A stretch of 64,000 bases of DNA from Streptomyces griseoincarnatus (GCA_014649575.1 BMTH01000005.1:124001-188000); one strand, 5' to 3'; shown: positions 16,951 to 26,900, counted from the first letter of the stretch. Numbers and translations are program-made. Notes: generated by a model from the sequence alone, not told the origin.

Positions 16951-18396
16951 GTGACTGTCAACGAAGACTCGTTCACCAACTGGAAGCACCGCGAGGAGAT
17001 CGCGGAGTCGATGATCCCGATCATCGGGAAGCTGCACCGGGAGCGGGACGTCACCGTCCTGCTGCACAGCCGCTCCCTGGTGAACAAGTCGGTGGTCAGC
17101 ATCCTCAAGACGCACCGCTTCGCCCGGCAGATCGCCGGCGAGGAACTCTCCGTCACCGAGACCCTGCCGTTCCTCCAGGCGCTCACCGCGCTGGACCTCG
17201 GCCCCTCACAGATCGACATCGGCCTGCTCGCGGAGGCCTACCGCGCGGACGACCAGGGCAAGTCCGTCGCCGAGTTCACCGCCGAGGCCGTCGCCGGAGC
17301 CACCGGCGCGAACAAGATCGAGCGCCGCGAGCCGCGCGACGTCGTCCTCTACGGCTTCGGCCGCATCGGCCGCCTCCTCGCCCGTCTGCTGATCGAGAAG
17401 TCCGGCTCCGGCAACGGCCTGCGGCTGCGCGCGATCGTCGTGCGCCGGGGCGGCGAGCAGGACATCGTCAAGCGCGCCTCGCTGCTGCGCCGCGACTCCG
17501 TGCACGGCCAGTTCCAGGGCACGATCACGGTCGACGAGGCGAACAGCACCATCGTCGCCAACGGCAACGTCATCCAGGTCATCTACGCCGACGACCCGAC
17601 CGAGATCGACTACACCGCGTACGGCATCGACAACGCCATCCTCATCGACAACACCGGCAAGTGGCGCGACCGGGAGGGCCTGTCGCAGCACCTGCGGCCC
17701 GGCGTCGACAAGGTGGTGCTCACCGCCCCCGGCAAGGGCGACGTGCCGAACATCGTGCACGGCGTCAACCACGACACCCTCAAGCCGGACGAGCGCGTCA
17801 TGTCCTGCGCGTCCTGCACCACCAACGCGATCGTGCCGCCGCTGAAGGCGATGGCGGACGAGTACGGCGTGCTGCGCGGCCACGTGGAGACCGTCCACTC
17901 GTTCACCAACGACCAGAACCTGCTGGACAACTACCACAAGTCCGAGCGCCGCGGCCGGTCCGCGCCGCTCAACATGGTGATCACCGAGACCGGCGCCGCG
18001 TCGGCCGTCGCCAAGGCGCTGCCCGACCTCAAGGCCCCCATCACCGGCAGCTCCATCCGCGTGCCGGTGCCGAACGTGTCGATCGCCATCCTCAACCTCC
18101 AGCTGGGCCGCGCCACCGACCGCGAGGAGGTCCTCGACCACCTGCGCAACGTGTCGCTGACCTCCCCGCTGAAACGCCAGATCGACTTCATCAGCGCGCC
18201 CGACGCGGTCTCCAGCGACTTCGTCGGCTCGCGGCACGCGTCGATCGTCGACGCCGGCGCCCTGAAGGTCGACGGCGACAACGCGATCCTCTACCTCTGG
18301 TACGACAACGAGTTCGGCTACTCGTGCCAGGTCGTCCGCGTCGTCCAGTACGTGTCCGGCGTGGAGTACCCGACGTACCCGGCCCCCGCGGTCTGA
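16951..18396 (+). CDS. gap: Glyceraldehyde-3-phosphate dehydrogenase, long form with N-terminal extension
   Basis: An enzyme of 481 residues, about 145 longer than classical GAPDH. The Rossmann fold starts near residue 130 (YGFGRIGRLLARLL) and the catalytic motif SCASCTTN places Cys at 289. HVETVHSFTNDQNLLD and LWYDNEFGYSCQVV are typical GAPDH. Residues 1-125 form a separate helical extension (EEIAESMIPIIGKLHRERDV and similar). The end of the second strand reads AIVVRRGGEQD rather than the usual Asp-containing segment, which hints at NADP(H) or relaxed cofactor use (inference). The start GTG at 16951 has no strong ribosome-binding site. It is probably a gluconeogenic or specialised paralogue of the glycolytic enzyme. 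Confidence 0.92.
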   Translation: MTVNEDSFTNWKHREEIAESMIPIIGKLHRERDVTVLLHSRSLVNKSVVSILKTHRFARQIAGEELSVTETLPFLQALTALDLGPSQIDIGLLAEAYRADDQGKSVAEFTAEAVAGATGANKIERREPRDVVLYGFGRIGRLLARLLIEKSGSGNGLRLRAIVVRRGGEQDIVKRASLLRRDSVHGQFQGTITVDEANSTIVANGNVIQVIYADDPTEIDYTAYGIDNAILIDNTGKWRDREGLSQHLRPGVDKVVLTAPGKGDVPNIVHGVNHDTLKPDERVMSCASCTTNAIVPPLKAMADEYGVLRGHVETVHSFTNDQNLLDNYHKSERRGRSAPLNMVITETGAASAVAKALPDLKAPITGSSIRVPVPNVSIAILNLQLGRATDREEVLDHLRNVSLTSPLKRQIDFISAPDAVSSDFVGSRHASIVDAGALKVDGDNAILYLWYDNEFGYSCQVVRVVQYVSGVEYPTYPAPAV

Positions 18397-18414
18397 GGCG
18401 CGCACCACGACGGG

Positions 18415-18450
18415 CGGGGCGGGGCCGACGAGTTGTCCGGCCCCGCCCCG
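18415..18450. terminator. Perfect 13-bp GC hairpin after GAPDH
   Basis: CGGGGCGGGGCCG pairs exactly with CGGCCCCGCCCCG around a 10-base loop, 19 bases past the GAPDH stop. It is probably an intrinsic terminator without a U-tract. Confidence 0.7.
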
Positions 18451-18540
18451 GTCTGCCCGGACGACCGGCGGTAAGGGCCAGATCGATAACGATCACCCCG
18501 TACCGGTTGAACGGGCCGATCCGCTTCCTAGTCTTCGCAC

Positions 18541-19506
18541 ATGCCCCTCTTCAGCACGCGCCCCAGCCGACGCCCCCGTCTCTCCCGCTCCCTGGGGGAC
18601 ACCCAGCTGGACAAGGTCCTGGGCAAGTTGAGCAAGCGGGGCAGCGGGAAGGCCGCGGACGCGGAACTGATCGCCGAGCTGCTGACGGAGACCGGGGACG
18701 ACTGGGACCTCCGCGGGCACCGGGTGTCCGTGCTGGCCGGGGCCGCATCCGGCACCGGCATCGCCGAGACCTGGCTGGAGCGCGACCCGGACGACGTGGA
18801 CGCGCTGGTGTTCCACTCCTGGACCACCCTGGTGCGCGCCCTGGAGGAACGGAGCCTCGACGACACCGACACGCTGATCACCCGGTGCCACCGGGCAGCC
18901 GAACTCTCGCCGGCGGACCCCCTGCCGTGGGTGGTCCTGCTCGGCACCGCGCGCGTCGTCCGCTTCGGCCACAAGGACGTCGACGCCCTGTGGCGGCAGG
19001 CCACCACCCGCGACCCCTGGAACCGCGAGGCGTTCGCGCAGATGCTCGCCCTGCTGTCGCCCGAGGAGGGCGGCTCCAGCGCCTCGGTGCTGGACTTCGT
19101 CGACGCGGTGCGCACCCGCATCCCGGCCAACGCCCCGTGCGCCGCCGTCGAACTCACCGCGGCCGTACGGCAGTACCAGGGGTTGCTCGCACAGGGCGGG
19201 ATGCGGGCGATGACCGCGGGCCAGCTCTTCGAGGGCGGACATCTGGCGGCGGCGCTGCACCAGGCCGCCGCGCTGTGGCCGAAGCCGGGGTTCTTCCAGC
19301 ACGCGGCGGCGCCGGCCGACCTCAACGTCCTGGCGTACGCGCTGTGCGCGGCCGGCCGCGCGGCGGACGCCCACCCGGTGTTCCAGGCGCTCCAGGGCAT
19401 GGTCACGCCCTGGCCCTGGGATGTCGACGGCCCCGCCCTCCAGCGCTTCGAGCAGCACCTGGCCAAGTCGGAACGGGGCCGCCAAGGCGGCATCGGCGGT
19501 TCGTGA
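18541..19506 (+). CDS. Hypothetical helical (TPR-like) protein
   Basis: A 321-residue soluble protein without signal peptide or membrane segments. It is rich in helix pairs: WDLRGHRVSVLAGAASGTGIAETWLERDPDDVDALVFHSW, split by short loops, and DVDALWRQATTRDPWNREAFAQ resemble tetratricopeptide spacing. I recognise it as a streptomycete hypothetical protein but know no function. The ATG at 18541 follows a short AT-rich promoter-like region (GATCGATAACGATC) at about 18481. It is convergent with the pigment monooxygenase gene. Confidence 0.7.
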   Translation: MPLFSTRPSRRPRLSRSLGDTQLDKVLGKLSKRGSGKAADAELIAELLTETGDDWDLRGHRVSVLAGAASGTGIAETWLERDPDDVDALVFHSWTTLVRALEERSLDDTDTLITRCHRAAELSPADPLPWVVLLGTARVVRFGHKDVDALWRQATTRDPWNREAFAQMLALLSPEEGGSSASVLDFVDAVRTRIPANAPCAAVELTAAVRQYQGLLAQGGMRAMTAGQLFEGGHLAAALHQAAALWPKPGFFQHAAAPADLNVLAYALCAAGRAADAHPVFQALQGMVTPWPWDVDGPALQRFEQHLAKSERGRQGGIGGS

Positions 19507-19536
19507 GCCACGGGTTCGGCGCCCTCGCCGGACCCG

Positions 19537-21282
19537 TCAGGGACGGCTCAGGATCGTTCCGACCGCCTCGCGCAGGGCCTTCGCCGGGTCGGCCGGGCGC
19601 GCCGCGTGGCGCCAGGCGACGAAGCCGTCGGGACGGATCAGGACCGCGCCCTCCTCGGTGATGCCGTGGGCGCCGGCCCAGTCCGTGTCCGCCTCGGGGG
19701 TCAGGTCGGCGTGGGGTCCGTCACCGATCCGGTACGCGTCGAGCGGTACGGACATCTGCGCCGCCACCTCGGAGGCCGCTGCCTGCCAGGGGCCGTTCTC
19801 CGCGCTGAGCAGGACCAGCGACCTCTCGTACAGGTCGAGGGTGGAGACGCGGGTGCCGGCGCGGTCCAGCCAGAGGTGCGGGGCACGGCTGCCGGGCTCG
19901 CCGTTCAGCACGACGCCGTCGGGGACGACCGGGGTCGCGGGGTCGGTGCCGAGGACCGCGCCGCGCGGATAACGGTAGGCGAGCGCCACGTTGAGGATGC
20001 CGCCCTTCCGCCCACCGGGGCCGCCGGGACCGCCGGGACCGCCGGAGGCGGCACCACCGGGTCCACCGGGTCCACCCGGAGCGCCGAGGCCGGGGCCACC
20101 GGGTCCACCAGGTCCTCCGGGCCCACCCTCGGGCGTGTACCCGGGGTGGCTGTGCTCGCTCGAGCGGGAGGAGGCACGGGCGCCGGTCGCCTCCGCCACA
20201 GGGCGCCGTTCGGCGTCGTAGGACTCCAGCAGGCCGGGCCCGGCCCAGTCGCCGAGCACGGCGGCCAGCTTCCAGGCGAGGTTGTGGGCGTCCTGGATGC
20301 CGGTGTTGGAGCCGAACGCCCCGGTGGGCGACATCTCGTGGGCCGAGTCTCCGGCCAGGAACACCCGGCCCTGTCCGTATCGTTCGGCGACCCGCTCGGC
20401 GGCGTGCCAGGCGGCCCGGCCGGTGATCTTCACGTCGAGGTCCGGCACCCCGACGGCCTTGCGGATGTGGGCGACGCATCGCTCGTCGGTGAACGACTCG
20501 AGGGTCTCGCCGTGCTCGGGGTGCCAGGGGGCGTGGAACACCCAGTTCTCCCGGTTGTCGACCGGCAGCAGGGCGCCGTCCGCCTCCGGGTTGGTGAGGT
20601 AGCAGATGATGAACCGCCGGTCCCCGACGTAACCGGCGAGGTCACGCGAGGAGAACGTGAGGCTCACGTTGTGGAACAGGTCGCCCGGACCGTTCTGCCC
20701 GATGCCCAGCGCCTCACGCACCGGGCTGCGCGGGCCGTCGGCGGCGACGAGGTAGTCCGCCCGGATCCTGGTGTGCTCGCCGGTCTCCCGGCTCTTGACC
20801 AGCGCCGTCACGCCCTCCGCGTCCTGCTCGAAGGACAGCATCTCCGTCCCGAAGCGCAGATCCGCGCCGAGCTCCCGGGCTCCCTCGAGAATCACCGGCT
20901 CCAGGTCGTTCTGACTGCACAGGCACCACCCGGCTGGGCTGAAGCGGGCGATGCCGCCGCCCGGGTCGATCTCCTGGAGCAGCCACTCCCCCTCGTCGCC
21001 CACCAGGCTCGGGGTCTGCAGGATGCCGTGGTTGTCCGCCAGGGTCGCCGCCGCCCGGCCGATGCGCTGCTCAAGACCGGCCGTCCGGAACAGCTCCATG
21101 GTGCGCACGTTGTTCCCCCGTCCGCGGGGGTGGTGCGACGTGCCCGCGTGGCGTTCGACGAGCGTGTGCGGCACGCCGAGGCGTCCCAGGAACAGGGACA
21201 TGGACAGGCCCACCAGGGAGCCGCCGACGATGAGGACCGGCGTGCGGTGATCCGCCCGGCCGGCCGTATCCGATCTGTGCAT
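19537..21282 (-). CDS. FAD-dependent aromatic polyketide monooxygenase of the spore-pigment cluster (WhiE ORFVIII-like)
   Basis: A flavoprotein hydroxylase of 581 residues in the PheA/TetX/MhpA group. FAD-binding motif 1 is VLIVGGSLVGLSMSLFLGRL. The DG motif region is DYLVAADGPRSPVREALG, and the second FAD motif is RVFLAGDSAHEMSPTGAFG. A thioredoxin-like C-terminal domain ends the protein (VLIRPDGFVAWR). It probably hydroxylates the polyaromatic spore pigment. It is transcribed divergently from the pigment operon, as whiE ORFVIII is in S. coelicolor. The start ATG at 21282 has a GGAGG site. The odd feature is a Gly-Gly-Pro repeat insert (about residues 384-425) between the two domains. Confidence 0.9.
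   Translation of the reverse strand: MHRSDTAGRADHRTPVLIVGGSLVGLSMSLFLGRLGVPHTLVERHAGTSHHPRGRGNNVRTMELFRTAGLEQRIGRAAATLADNHGILQTPSLVGDEGEWLLQEIDPGGGIARFSPAGWCLCSQNDLEPVILEGARELGADLRFGTEMLSFEQDAEGVTALVKSRETGEHTRIRADYLVAADGPRSPVREALGIGQNGPGDLFHNVSLTFSSRDLAGYVGDRRFIICYLTNPEADGALLPVDNRENWVFHAPWHPEHGETLESFTDERCVAHIRKAVGVPDLDVKITGRAAWHAAERVAERYGQGRVFLAGDSAHEMSPTGAFGSNTGIQDAHNLAWKLAAVLGDWAGPGLLESYDAERRPVAEATGARASSRSSEHSHPGYTPEGGPGGPGGPGGPGLGAPGGPGGPGGAASGGPGGPGGPGGRKGGILNVALAYRYPRGAVLGTDPATPVVPDGVVLNGEPGSRAPHLWLDRAGTRVSTLDLYERSLVLLSAENGPWQAAASEVAAQMSVPLDAYRIGDGPHADLTPEADTDWAGAHGITEEGAVLIRPDGFVAWRHAARPADPAKALREAVGTILSRP
20011..20130. repeat. GC-rich triplet-repeat tract encoding Gly-Gly-Pro repeats
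   Basis: About 120 bases of imperfect CCACCGGGT/CCGCCGGGA units inside the monooxygenase gene. They encode about a dozen GGP units in three blocks separated by GLGA and GAASG. The pattern is collagen-like and prone to slippage, so copy number is likely to vary between strains. Confidence 0.85.
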
Positions 21283-21515
21283 GGAAACGCCTCCAGCGTC
21301 GCCCTCGACGGGCTGTGGAAAGGGACGCCCCATTTCATCCCCGGTACCGGGGAGTTCGCGTCCCGGCGGCACCCGTATGACACGCGGTTCACCCACCTGC
21401 CCCGTGTCGCTCGCGCGCACCGGAAGGTCGCGTCAACGATCGACACATGGCGACCCCGGCCCTCCGGACACGGCGGTCGTTCCTGACCTTCCGACCAAGA
21501 GGAGAGGTGCGCCGG
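21283..21515. promoter_or_regulatory. Divergent promoter region of the spore-pigment locus
   Basis: The 233 bases between the start of the FAD monooxygenase (minus) and the SchA/CurD gene (plus). In S. coelicolor the equivalent region carries the sporulation-controlled whiE promoters, one of them dependent on sigma F. I cannot assign -10 or -35 boxes with confidence here. An AAGAGGAGAGG ribosome-binding site precedes the operon start at 21516. Confidence 0.55.
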
Positions 21516-22640
21516 ATGACCAAGTCGGCACGCATTTCGCAGTCGGCGTTCGACGGCTCGAGGCTGCGGGTGATCCTGCTGCTCGACCTGTACGAGGGCG
21601 CCCAGCAGCAGTTCCTCGACGCGTACGAGCACATGCGCAACACGGTCGCGTCCGTTCCCGGTCACATCAGTGACCAGCTGTGCCAGTCGATCGAGAACCC
21701 CTCGCAGTGGCTCATCACCAGCGAATGGGAGAGCGCCCTGCCGTTCCTCGACTGGGTGAACAGCGAGGAGCACATCAAGATCGTCCGGCCGATGCACAGC
21801 TGCGTCCGGGACACCCGGTCGATGCGCTACAGCGTCCTGCGTGAGACCCACCCGGAGCAGCCACTCACTCCCGAGGCGGCGCGGGCGAACCTGCAGCCGG
21901 CGGCCCGCGTGGGCGCCGGCCGGACCCGTCACGCGCTCACCTTCACCGTCAAGCCGGGGTCCGAGTCCAAGGTCGTGGACATCCTGGCCAACTACGACGC
22001 GCCCGAGGCGCGGATCAACGGCATCACGCGGCTGCACCGCACCTCGCTCTTCATGCACGGCAACCGCGTGGTACGGGCCGTGGAGGTGGAGGGCGATCTG
22101 CTGGCCACCCTGTGCCACGTGGCCGCACAGCCCGAGGTCCAGGCCGTGGAAGAGGCCATCAACCCCCATCTCGAGGCGGACCGGGACCTGTCCGACCCCG
22201 ACTCCGCCCGGGTGTTCTTCACCCGGGCTGCGCTCCCGGCGATGCAGCACGTGGAGGCCGGCCGCCCGGAACCCGCCGGTCTCCGGCGGCACATGCTGTA
22301 CTACCCGGCCGTGGCGGGCCACGGGCTGGAACTGGCCCGGTTCCTCGCCCGGCAGGACGAGGCCGCGGCGAACGACCCGGACGGCCTGGTGTACGCGAGC
22401 ACCGTCTTCCAGCGTGACGACGTCGTGACCCGGATGATCGACGTCACGGGCGAACTCGACCTCGACCCGCTCTCCGCCCTCGGCATCAAGGGCCAGGGCA
22501 AGGCCGCCGAACTGGAGCGTCTCCTGGACGGCGCCGCGATCGGCGTCGAGGGGTCCCTGGACTCGGAGCGCACCCTGCACCGGCTTCTGGCGCACGCCGA
22601 CATGATGCCCGTCACCGACCGCGTCTCGGCGGACTCCTGA
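21516..22640 (+). CDS. SchA/CurD-like protein, spore-pigment operon ORFI
   Basis: A 374-residue protein matching the first gene of whiE, sch and cur clusters. It contains two tandem ferredoxin-like (ABM-type) halves: an N-terminal one with RVILLLDLYEGAQQQFLDAYEHM and a C-terminal SchA/CurD domain (LTFTVKPGSESKVVDIL). Its job in pigment formation is not established; the fold suggests cyclase or monooxygenase activity, or a role in partitioning pigment to spores. It is the first gene of the operon with a good ribosome-binding site. A hairpin separates it from the cupin gene. Confidence 0.88.
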   Translation: MTKSARISQSAFDGSRLRVILLLDLYEGAQQQFLDAYEHMRNTVASVPGHISDQLCQSIENPSQWLITSEWESALPFLDWVNSEEHIKIVRPMHSCVRDTRSMRYSVLRETHPEQPLTPEAARANLQPAARVGAGRTRHALTFTVKPGSESKVVDILANYDAPEARINGITRLHRTSLFMHGNRVVRAVEVEGDLLATLCHVAAQPEVQAVEEAINPHLEADRDLSDPDSARVFFTRAALPAMQHVEAGRPEPAGLRRHMLYYPAVAGHGLELARFLARQDEAAANDPDGLVYASTVFQRDDVVTRMIDVTGELDLDPLSALGIKGQGKAAELERLLDGAAIGVEGSLDSERTLHRLLAHADMMPVTDRVSADS

Positions 22641-22650
22641 CGCCGACCGT

Positions 22651-22686
22651 GGCGACGTCCGCGGCCGTGTCCGTCCGGACGTCGCC
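22651..22686 (+). terminator. Intercistronic hairpin inside the pigment operon
   Basis: GGCGACGTCCG pairs perfectly with CGGACGTCGCC (11-bp stem, 14-base loop), 10 bases past the ORFI stop and before the cupin gene. Inside an operon it may act as an attenuator or RNA-processing/stability element, lowering or uncoupling expression of downstream PKS genes. Confidence 0.5.
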
Positions 22687-22709
22687 GCTCCCACCCGGAG
22701 GTATCAACC

Positions 22710-23177
22710 ATGTCCAAGCAGCACCCACGCATCGTGGATCTGAGCGAGACGGAGCCCAACCGCCGGCGCGGAGGTGACCTCAGGACCTTGCTCACCCCGG
22801 CCACCGTGGGCTCCACGAGCGGCTTCATGGGGCTGGCCGTCATCAAGCCCGGCGAGCGGATCGCCGAGCACTACCACCCGTACTCCGAGGAGTTCGTGTA
22901 CGTCGTCAACGGCTCGCTCGAGGTGGACCTGGACGGTGAGCCGTTCGCGCTCCGCGCCGAGCAGGGGCTGATGATCCCGATCGACATGCGGCACCGCTTC
23001 CGCAACGTCGGCGACGAGGAGGCCCGCATGGTGTTCCACCTGGGTCCCCTGGCCCCCCACCCGAGCCTGGGGCACGTCGACACGGAGGAGACCGAAAGCG
23101 ACGCTCCGGGGCCGCAGTTGACGGTGGGCGGGCCGGAGGCGGGCCGCCCGGCCGAGCCGAGCGAGGTCATAAAATGA
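22710..23177 (+). CDS. Cupin-domain protein, spore-pigment operon ORFII
   Basis: A 155-residue single-domain cupin. Cupin motif 1 is visible as [23 protein letters not shown], split over the metal-binding His/His/Glu, with the second motif around [25 protein letters not shown]. The C-terminal tail of about 35 residues is acidic and disordered. It is equivalent to whiE ORFII, whose exact reaction is unknown; cupins near type II PKSs often act as cyclases or oxygenases. The stop overlaps the KS-alpha start (ATGA), so the two are coupled. A GGAGG site precedes the ATG at 22710. Confidence 0.88.
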   Translation: MSKQHPRIVDLSETEPNRRRGGDLRTLLTPATVGSTSGFMGLAVIKPGERIAEHYHPYSEEFVYVVNGSLEVDLDGEPFALRAEQGLMIPIDMRHRFRNVGDEEARMVFHLGPLAPHPSLGHVDTEETESDAPGPQLTVGGPEAGRPAEPSEVIK

Positions 23178-24442
23178 CCCGGCGGGTGGCCGTCACCGGT
23201 ATAGGTGTGGTCGCTCCCGGCGGCATCGGGGCGACAGCGTTCTGGGACCTGCTGGCCGAAGGCCGCACCGCGACCCGCGGCATCACCTTGTTCGACCCGG
23301 CGGGCCTGCGCTCGCGCATCGCCGCCGAGTGCGACTTCGACCCGTTCGAGCACGGCCTGGACGCAAACCTGTGCCAGCACGCCGACCGCTACATCCAGTT
23401 CGCCGTGGTCGCGGCCCGGGAAGCGGTCCGGCAGTCCGGGCTCGACACCGGGTCCCTGGATCCGTGGCGCACCGCGGTGTCCCTGGGCAGCGCGGTCGGC
23501 GGCACCACCCGGCTGGAACACGACTACGTGCTGGTCAGCGAGAGCGGCCGGCGCTGGGACGTGGACCACACCAAGGCGGACCCGAAGCTGCACCTGGCGT
23601 TCGCGCCGAGCACCCTCGCCTCCACGGTGGCCGAGCAGTTCGGCGCCCGGGGTCCGGTGCAGACGGTGTCCACCGGCTGCACCTCCGGACTCGACGCCGT
23701 CGGCTATGCGTTCCACACCATCAGCGAGGGCCGGGCCGACGTCTGCATCGCGGGGGCTTCGGACTCGCCGATCTCCCCGATCACGATGGCCTGCTTCGAC
23801 GCCATCAAGGCGACGTCGCCCAACAACGACGACCCCGAGCACGCGTCGCGGCCGTTCGACGCCCGCCGCGACGGGTTCGTGATGGGCGAGGGCGCGGCCG
23901 TGCTGGTGCTGGAGGACTACGAGCACGCGAGGGCGCGTGGCGCGGACATCCTCTGCGAGATCAGCGGCTACGCCACCTACGGCAACGCCTACCACATGAC
24001 GGGCCTGACCAGTGAGGGCCTGGAGATGGCCCGCGCCATCGACAGCACCCTCGACCAGGCCCGGCTCGATCCCACCCGGATCGACTACGTCAACGCGCAC
24101 GGTTCCGGCACCCGGCAGAACGACCGGCACGAGACGGCCGCGGTGAAGCGGTCGCTGGGCGCGCACGCGTACGAGACGCCCATGAGCTCCATCAAGTCGA
24201 TGGTGGGGCACTCGCTCGGCGCCATCGGCGCGATCGAGGTGGCCGCCTGTGTGCTCGCGCTGCACCACCAGGTCGTGCCGCCCACGGCGAACTACGAGAC
24301 CCCCGACCCGGAGTGCGACCTGGACTACGTGCCGCGCACCGCCCGCCCGCGGAAGCTGGAGCACGTGCTCTCCGTCGGCAGCGGGTTCGGCGGTTTCCAG
24401 TCCGCGGTGCTGCTGTCCGGTACGGGCGGGAGGACACGATGA
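23174..24442 (+). CDS. Ketosynthase alpha subunit (KS-alpha), spore-pigment type II PKS
   Basis: A 422-residue beta-ketoacyl synthase catalysing decarboxylative chain extension with the KS-beta partner and ACP. The active-site Cys169 lies in [15 protein letters not shown]; the catalytic His residues are in [13 protein letters not shown] and [31 protein letters not shown] is also characteristic. It is translationally coupled at both ends by ATGA overlaps. It corresponds to whiE ORFIII. The overall gene order identifies a spore pigment rather than an antibiotic PKS. Confidence 0.96.
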   Translation: MTRRVAVTGIGVVAPGGIGATAFWDLLAEGRTATRGITLFDPAGLRSRIAAECDFDPFEHGLDANLCQHADRYIQFAVVAAREAVRQSGLDTGSLDPWRTAVSLGSAVGGTTRLEHDYVLVSESGRRWDVDHTKADPKLHLAFAPSTLASTVAEQFGARGPVQTVSTGCTSGLDAVGYAFHTISEGRADVCIAGASDSPISPITMACFDAIKATSPNNDDPEHASRPFDARRDGFVMGEGAAVLVLEDYEHARARGADILCEISGYATYGNAYHMTGLTSEGLEMARAIDSTLDQARLDPTRIDYVNAHGSGTRQNDRHETAAVKRSLGAHAYETPMSSIKSMVGHSLGAIGAIEVAACVLALHHQVVPPTANYETPDPECDLDYVPRTARPRKLEHVLSVGSGFGGFQSAVLLSGTGGRTR

Positions 24443-25683
24443 GCAAGCGTCGTTCCGGGCGGGCGGCCGTCACCGGCATCGGTGTGGTCGCGCCCAACGG
24501 ACTGAGCACCGACGCCTACTGGAAGTCGGTGAGCGAGGGTCTCGGCGTGCTGGACCTGATCACCCGCGAGGGCTGCGAGCACCTGCCGCTGCGGGTGGCG
24601 GGCGAGGTGCGGTCGTTCGACCCGGCGGCCCTCGTCGAGGACCGCTTCCTGGTGCAGACCGACCGGTTCAGCCATTTCGCGATGGCCGCGGCGGCGCTCG
24701 CCCTCGACGACGCCGGCCTGGGCGGTGAGCCCGCCGACCCCTACTCGGTCGGCGTGGTCACCGCGGCCGGCTCCGGCGGCGGCGAGTTCGGCCAGCGGGA
24801 GCTGCAGAAGCTCTGGGGCCAGGGCTCGAAGTTCGTCGGCCCGTACCAGTCGATCGCCTGGTTCTACGCGGCGAGCACCGGCCAGATCTCCATCCGCGGC
24901 GGCCTCAAGGGGCCGTGCGGGGTGGTGGCGAGCGACGAGGCGGGCGGTCTGGACTCCCTCGCGCACGCGGCACGCGCGGTGCGACGCGGCACCGACGTCA
25001 TGGTCGTGGGGGCGGCGGAGGCGCCGCTGGCCCCGTACTCGATGGTGTGCCAGCTCGGCTACCCCGAGCTCAGCACCCTCGACGACCCCGACCGCGCCTA
25101 CCGTCCCTTCACCGAGAAGGCGTGCGGGTTCGTGCCGGCCGAGGGCGGCGCCCTGCTCGTCGTCGAGGACGAGGACCGGGCCCGTGAGCGCGGGGTGCCC
25201 GTACGGGGTGTGGTGGCCGGTCACGCGGCCACGTTCACCGGGACGTCCCGCTGGGCGGAGTCCCGTGAGGGCCTCGCGCACGCGATCACCGGCGCCCTCG
25301 ACGAGGCGGGCGTCGCACCGGAGGAGATCGACGTCGTGTTCGCCGACGCCCTGGGCGTGCCCGAGGCGGACCGCGCGGAGGCGCTGGCGATCGCCGACGC
25401 CCTCGGCGCGCACGGCACGCGGGTGCCGGTGACGGCGCCCAAGACCGGCTTCGGCCGGGCGTACTGCGGTGCGCCCGTGCTGGACACGGTGGCGGCGCTG
25501 CTGGCCATGGAGCACGGCCTGGTGCCGCCCACGCCCAACGTGTTCGACGTCTGCCACGACCTCGATCTGGTGACCTCGCACGCTCGCCCCGCCGAGCTGC
25601 GCACCGCCCTCGTCCTCAGCCGGGGACTGATGGGCTCGAACGCGGCGCTGGTCGTGCGCCGCGGTGACGATTCCGCCCGGTGA
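24439..25683 (+). CDS. Ketosynthase beta subunit / chain-length factor (KS-beta), spore-pigment type II PKS
   Basis: A 414-residue KS-like protein lacking the nucleophile. Where KS-alpha has Cys, the sequence reads [14 protein letters not shown], with Glu167 in the position often occupied by Gln in antibiotic-PKS chain-length factors. It pairs with KS-alpha and sets polyketide length. ATG 24439 overlaps the KS-alpha stop by 4 bases. It corresponds to whiE ORFIV; WhiE-type factors make long (about C24) chains, so a similar length is likely (inference from family). Confidence 0.95.
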   Translation: MSKRRSGRAAVTGIGVVAPNGLSTDAYWKSVSEGLGVLDLITREGCEHLPLRVAGEVRSFDPAALVEDRFLVQTDRFSHFAMAAAALALDDAGLGGEPADPYSVGVVTAAGSGGGEFGQRELQKLWGQGSKFVGPYQSIAWFYAASTGQISIRGGLKGPCGVVASDEAGGLDSLAHAARAVRRGTDVMVVGAAEAPLAPYSMVCQLGYPELSTLDDPDRAYRPFTEKACGFVPAEGGALLVVEDEDRARERGVPVRGVVAGHAATFTGTSRWAESREGLAHAITGALDEAGVAPEEIDVVFADALGVPEADRAEALAIADALGAHGTRVPVTAPKTGFGRAYCGAPVLDTVAALLAMEHGLVPPTPNVFDVCHDLDLVTSHARPAELRTALVLSRGLMGSNAALVVRRGDDSAR

Positions 25684-25709
25684 TCCGGGCGGGGAAGGAG
25701 CAGTCACCC

Positions 25710-26454
<745 letters not shown>

Positions 26455-26488
26455 GCACCGGTCCCGCCGGGGACCCGGAAGGAATCCC

Positions 26489-26824
26489 ATGCACCACGCC
26501 CTGATCGTCGCCCGGATGAAGCCCGGCTCGGCGCCGGACATCGCCGACGTGTTCGCCGCGTCGGACCGGGGTGAACTCCCCCACCTGGTCGGCGTCAGCC
26601 GGCGCAGTCTCTTCCAGTTCGGGGACGACGTGTACCTGCACCTCGTCGAGTCGGAGCAGGACCCGGCGCCCGCCATCGCGAAGGTGGCCTCGCACCCCGA
26701 GTTCCGCCGCATCAGCCAGGAGCTGGAGGCGTACGTCAGCCCGTACGACCCGGCCACCTGGCGCGGCCCGAAGGACGCCATGGCGCAGTGCTTCTACCGC
26801 TGGGAGCGCGGCGCCGGCTCCTGA
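26489..26824 (+). CDS. TcmI-like polyketide cyclase (WhiE ORFVII-like)
   Basis: A 111-residue ferredoxin-like fold protein of the TcmI family: HHALIVARMKPGSAPDIADV, LFQFGDDVYLHLVES and FRRISQELEAYVSPYDPATW. It probably closes a late ring of the pigment. A GGAAGGAA site precedes the ATG. It is the last gene of the operon and is followed by a strong terminator. Confidence 0.92.
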   Translation: MHHALIVARMKPGSAPDIADVFAASDRGELPHLVGVSRRSLFQFGDDVYLHLVESEQDPAPAIAKVASHPEFRRISQELEAYVSPYDPATWRGPKDAMAQCFYRWERGAGS

Positions 26825-26843
26825 GCCGCCGCACACGCCACAA

Positions 26844-26892
26844 CCCCGAGGCCGCCGGTTCCGCGTCAGTCGCGGAGCCGGCGGCCTCGGGG
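26844..26892. terminator. Strong bidirectional terminator at the end of the pigment operon
   Basis: CCCCGAGGCCGCCGG pairs with CCGGCGGCCTCGGGG, and the inner bases extend the stem. It is followed by TTTCGTG on the plus strand. It sits exactly between the convergent ends of the TcmI-like cyclase and the O-methyltransferase, so it can stop both transcripts. Confidence 0.85.
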
Positions 26893-26900
26893 TTTCGTGC

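Noticed and set aside
17206..18408. 400-codon open frame antisense to GAPDH
   Set aside because: Val/Asp/Gly-rich antisense shadow of a highly biased gene; GAPDH on the other strand has full motif support.
20011..20130. CRISPR-like or minisatellite array
   Set aside because: The periodic sequence is an in-frame Gly-Gly-Pro coding tract inside a gene, without spacers.
19606..21486. 626-codon open frame opposite the FAD monooxygenase
   Set aside because: Composition is that of an antisense frame, with no motifs; the monooxygenase strand explains the region.
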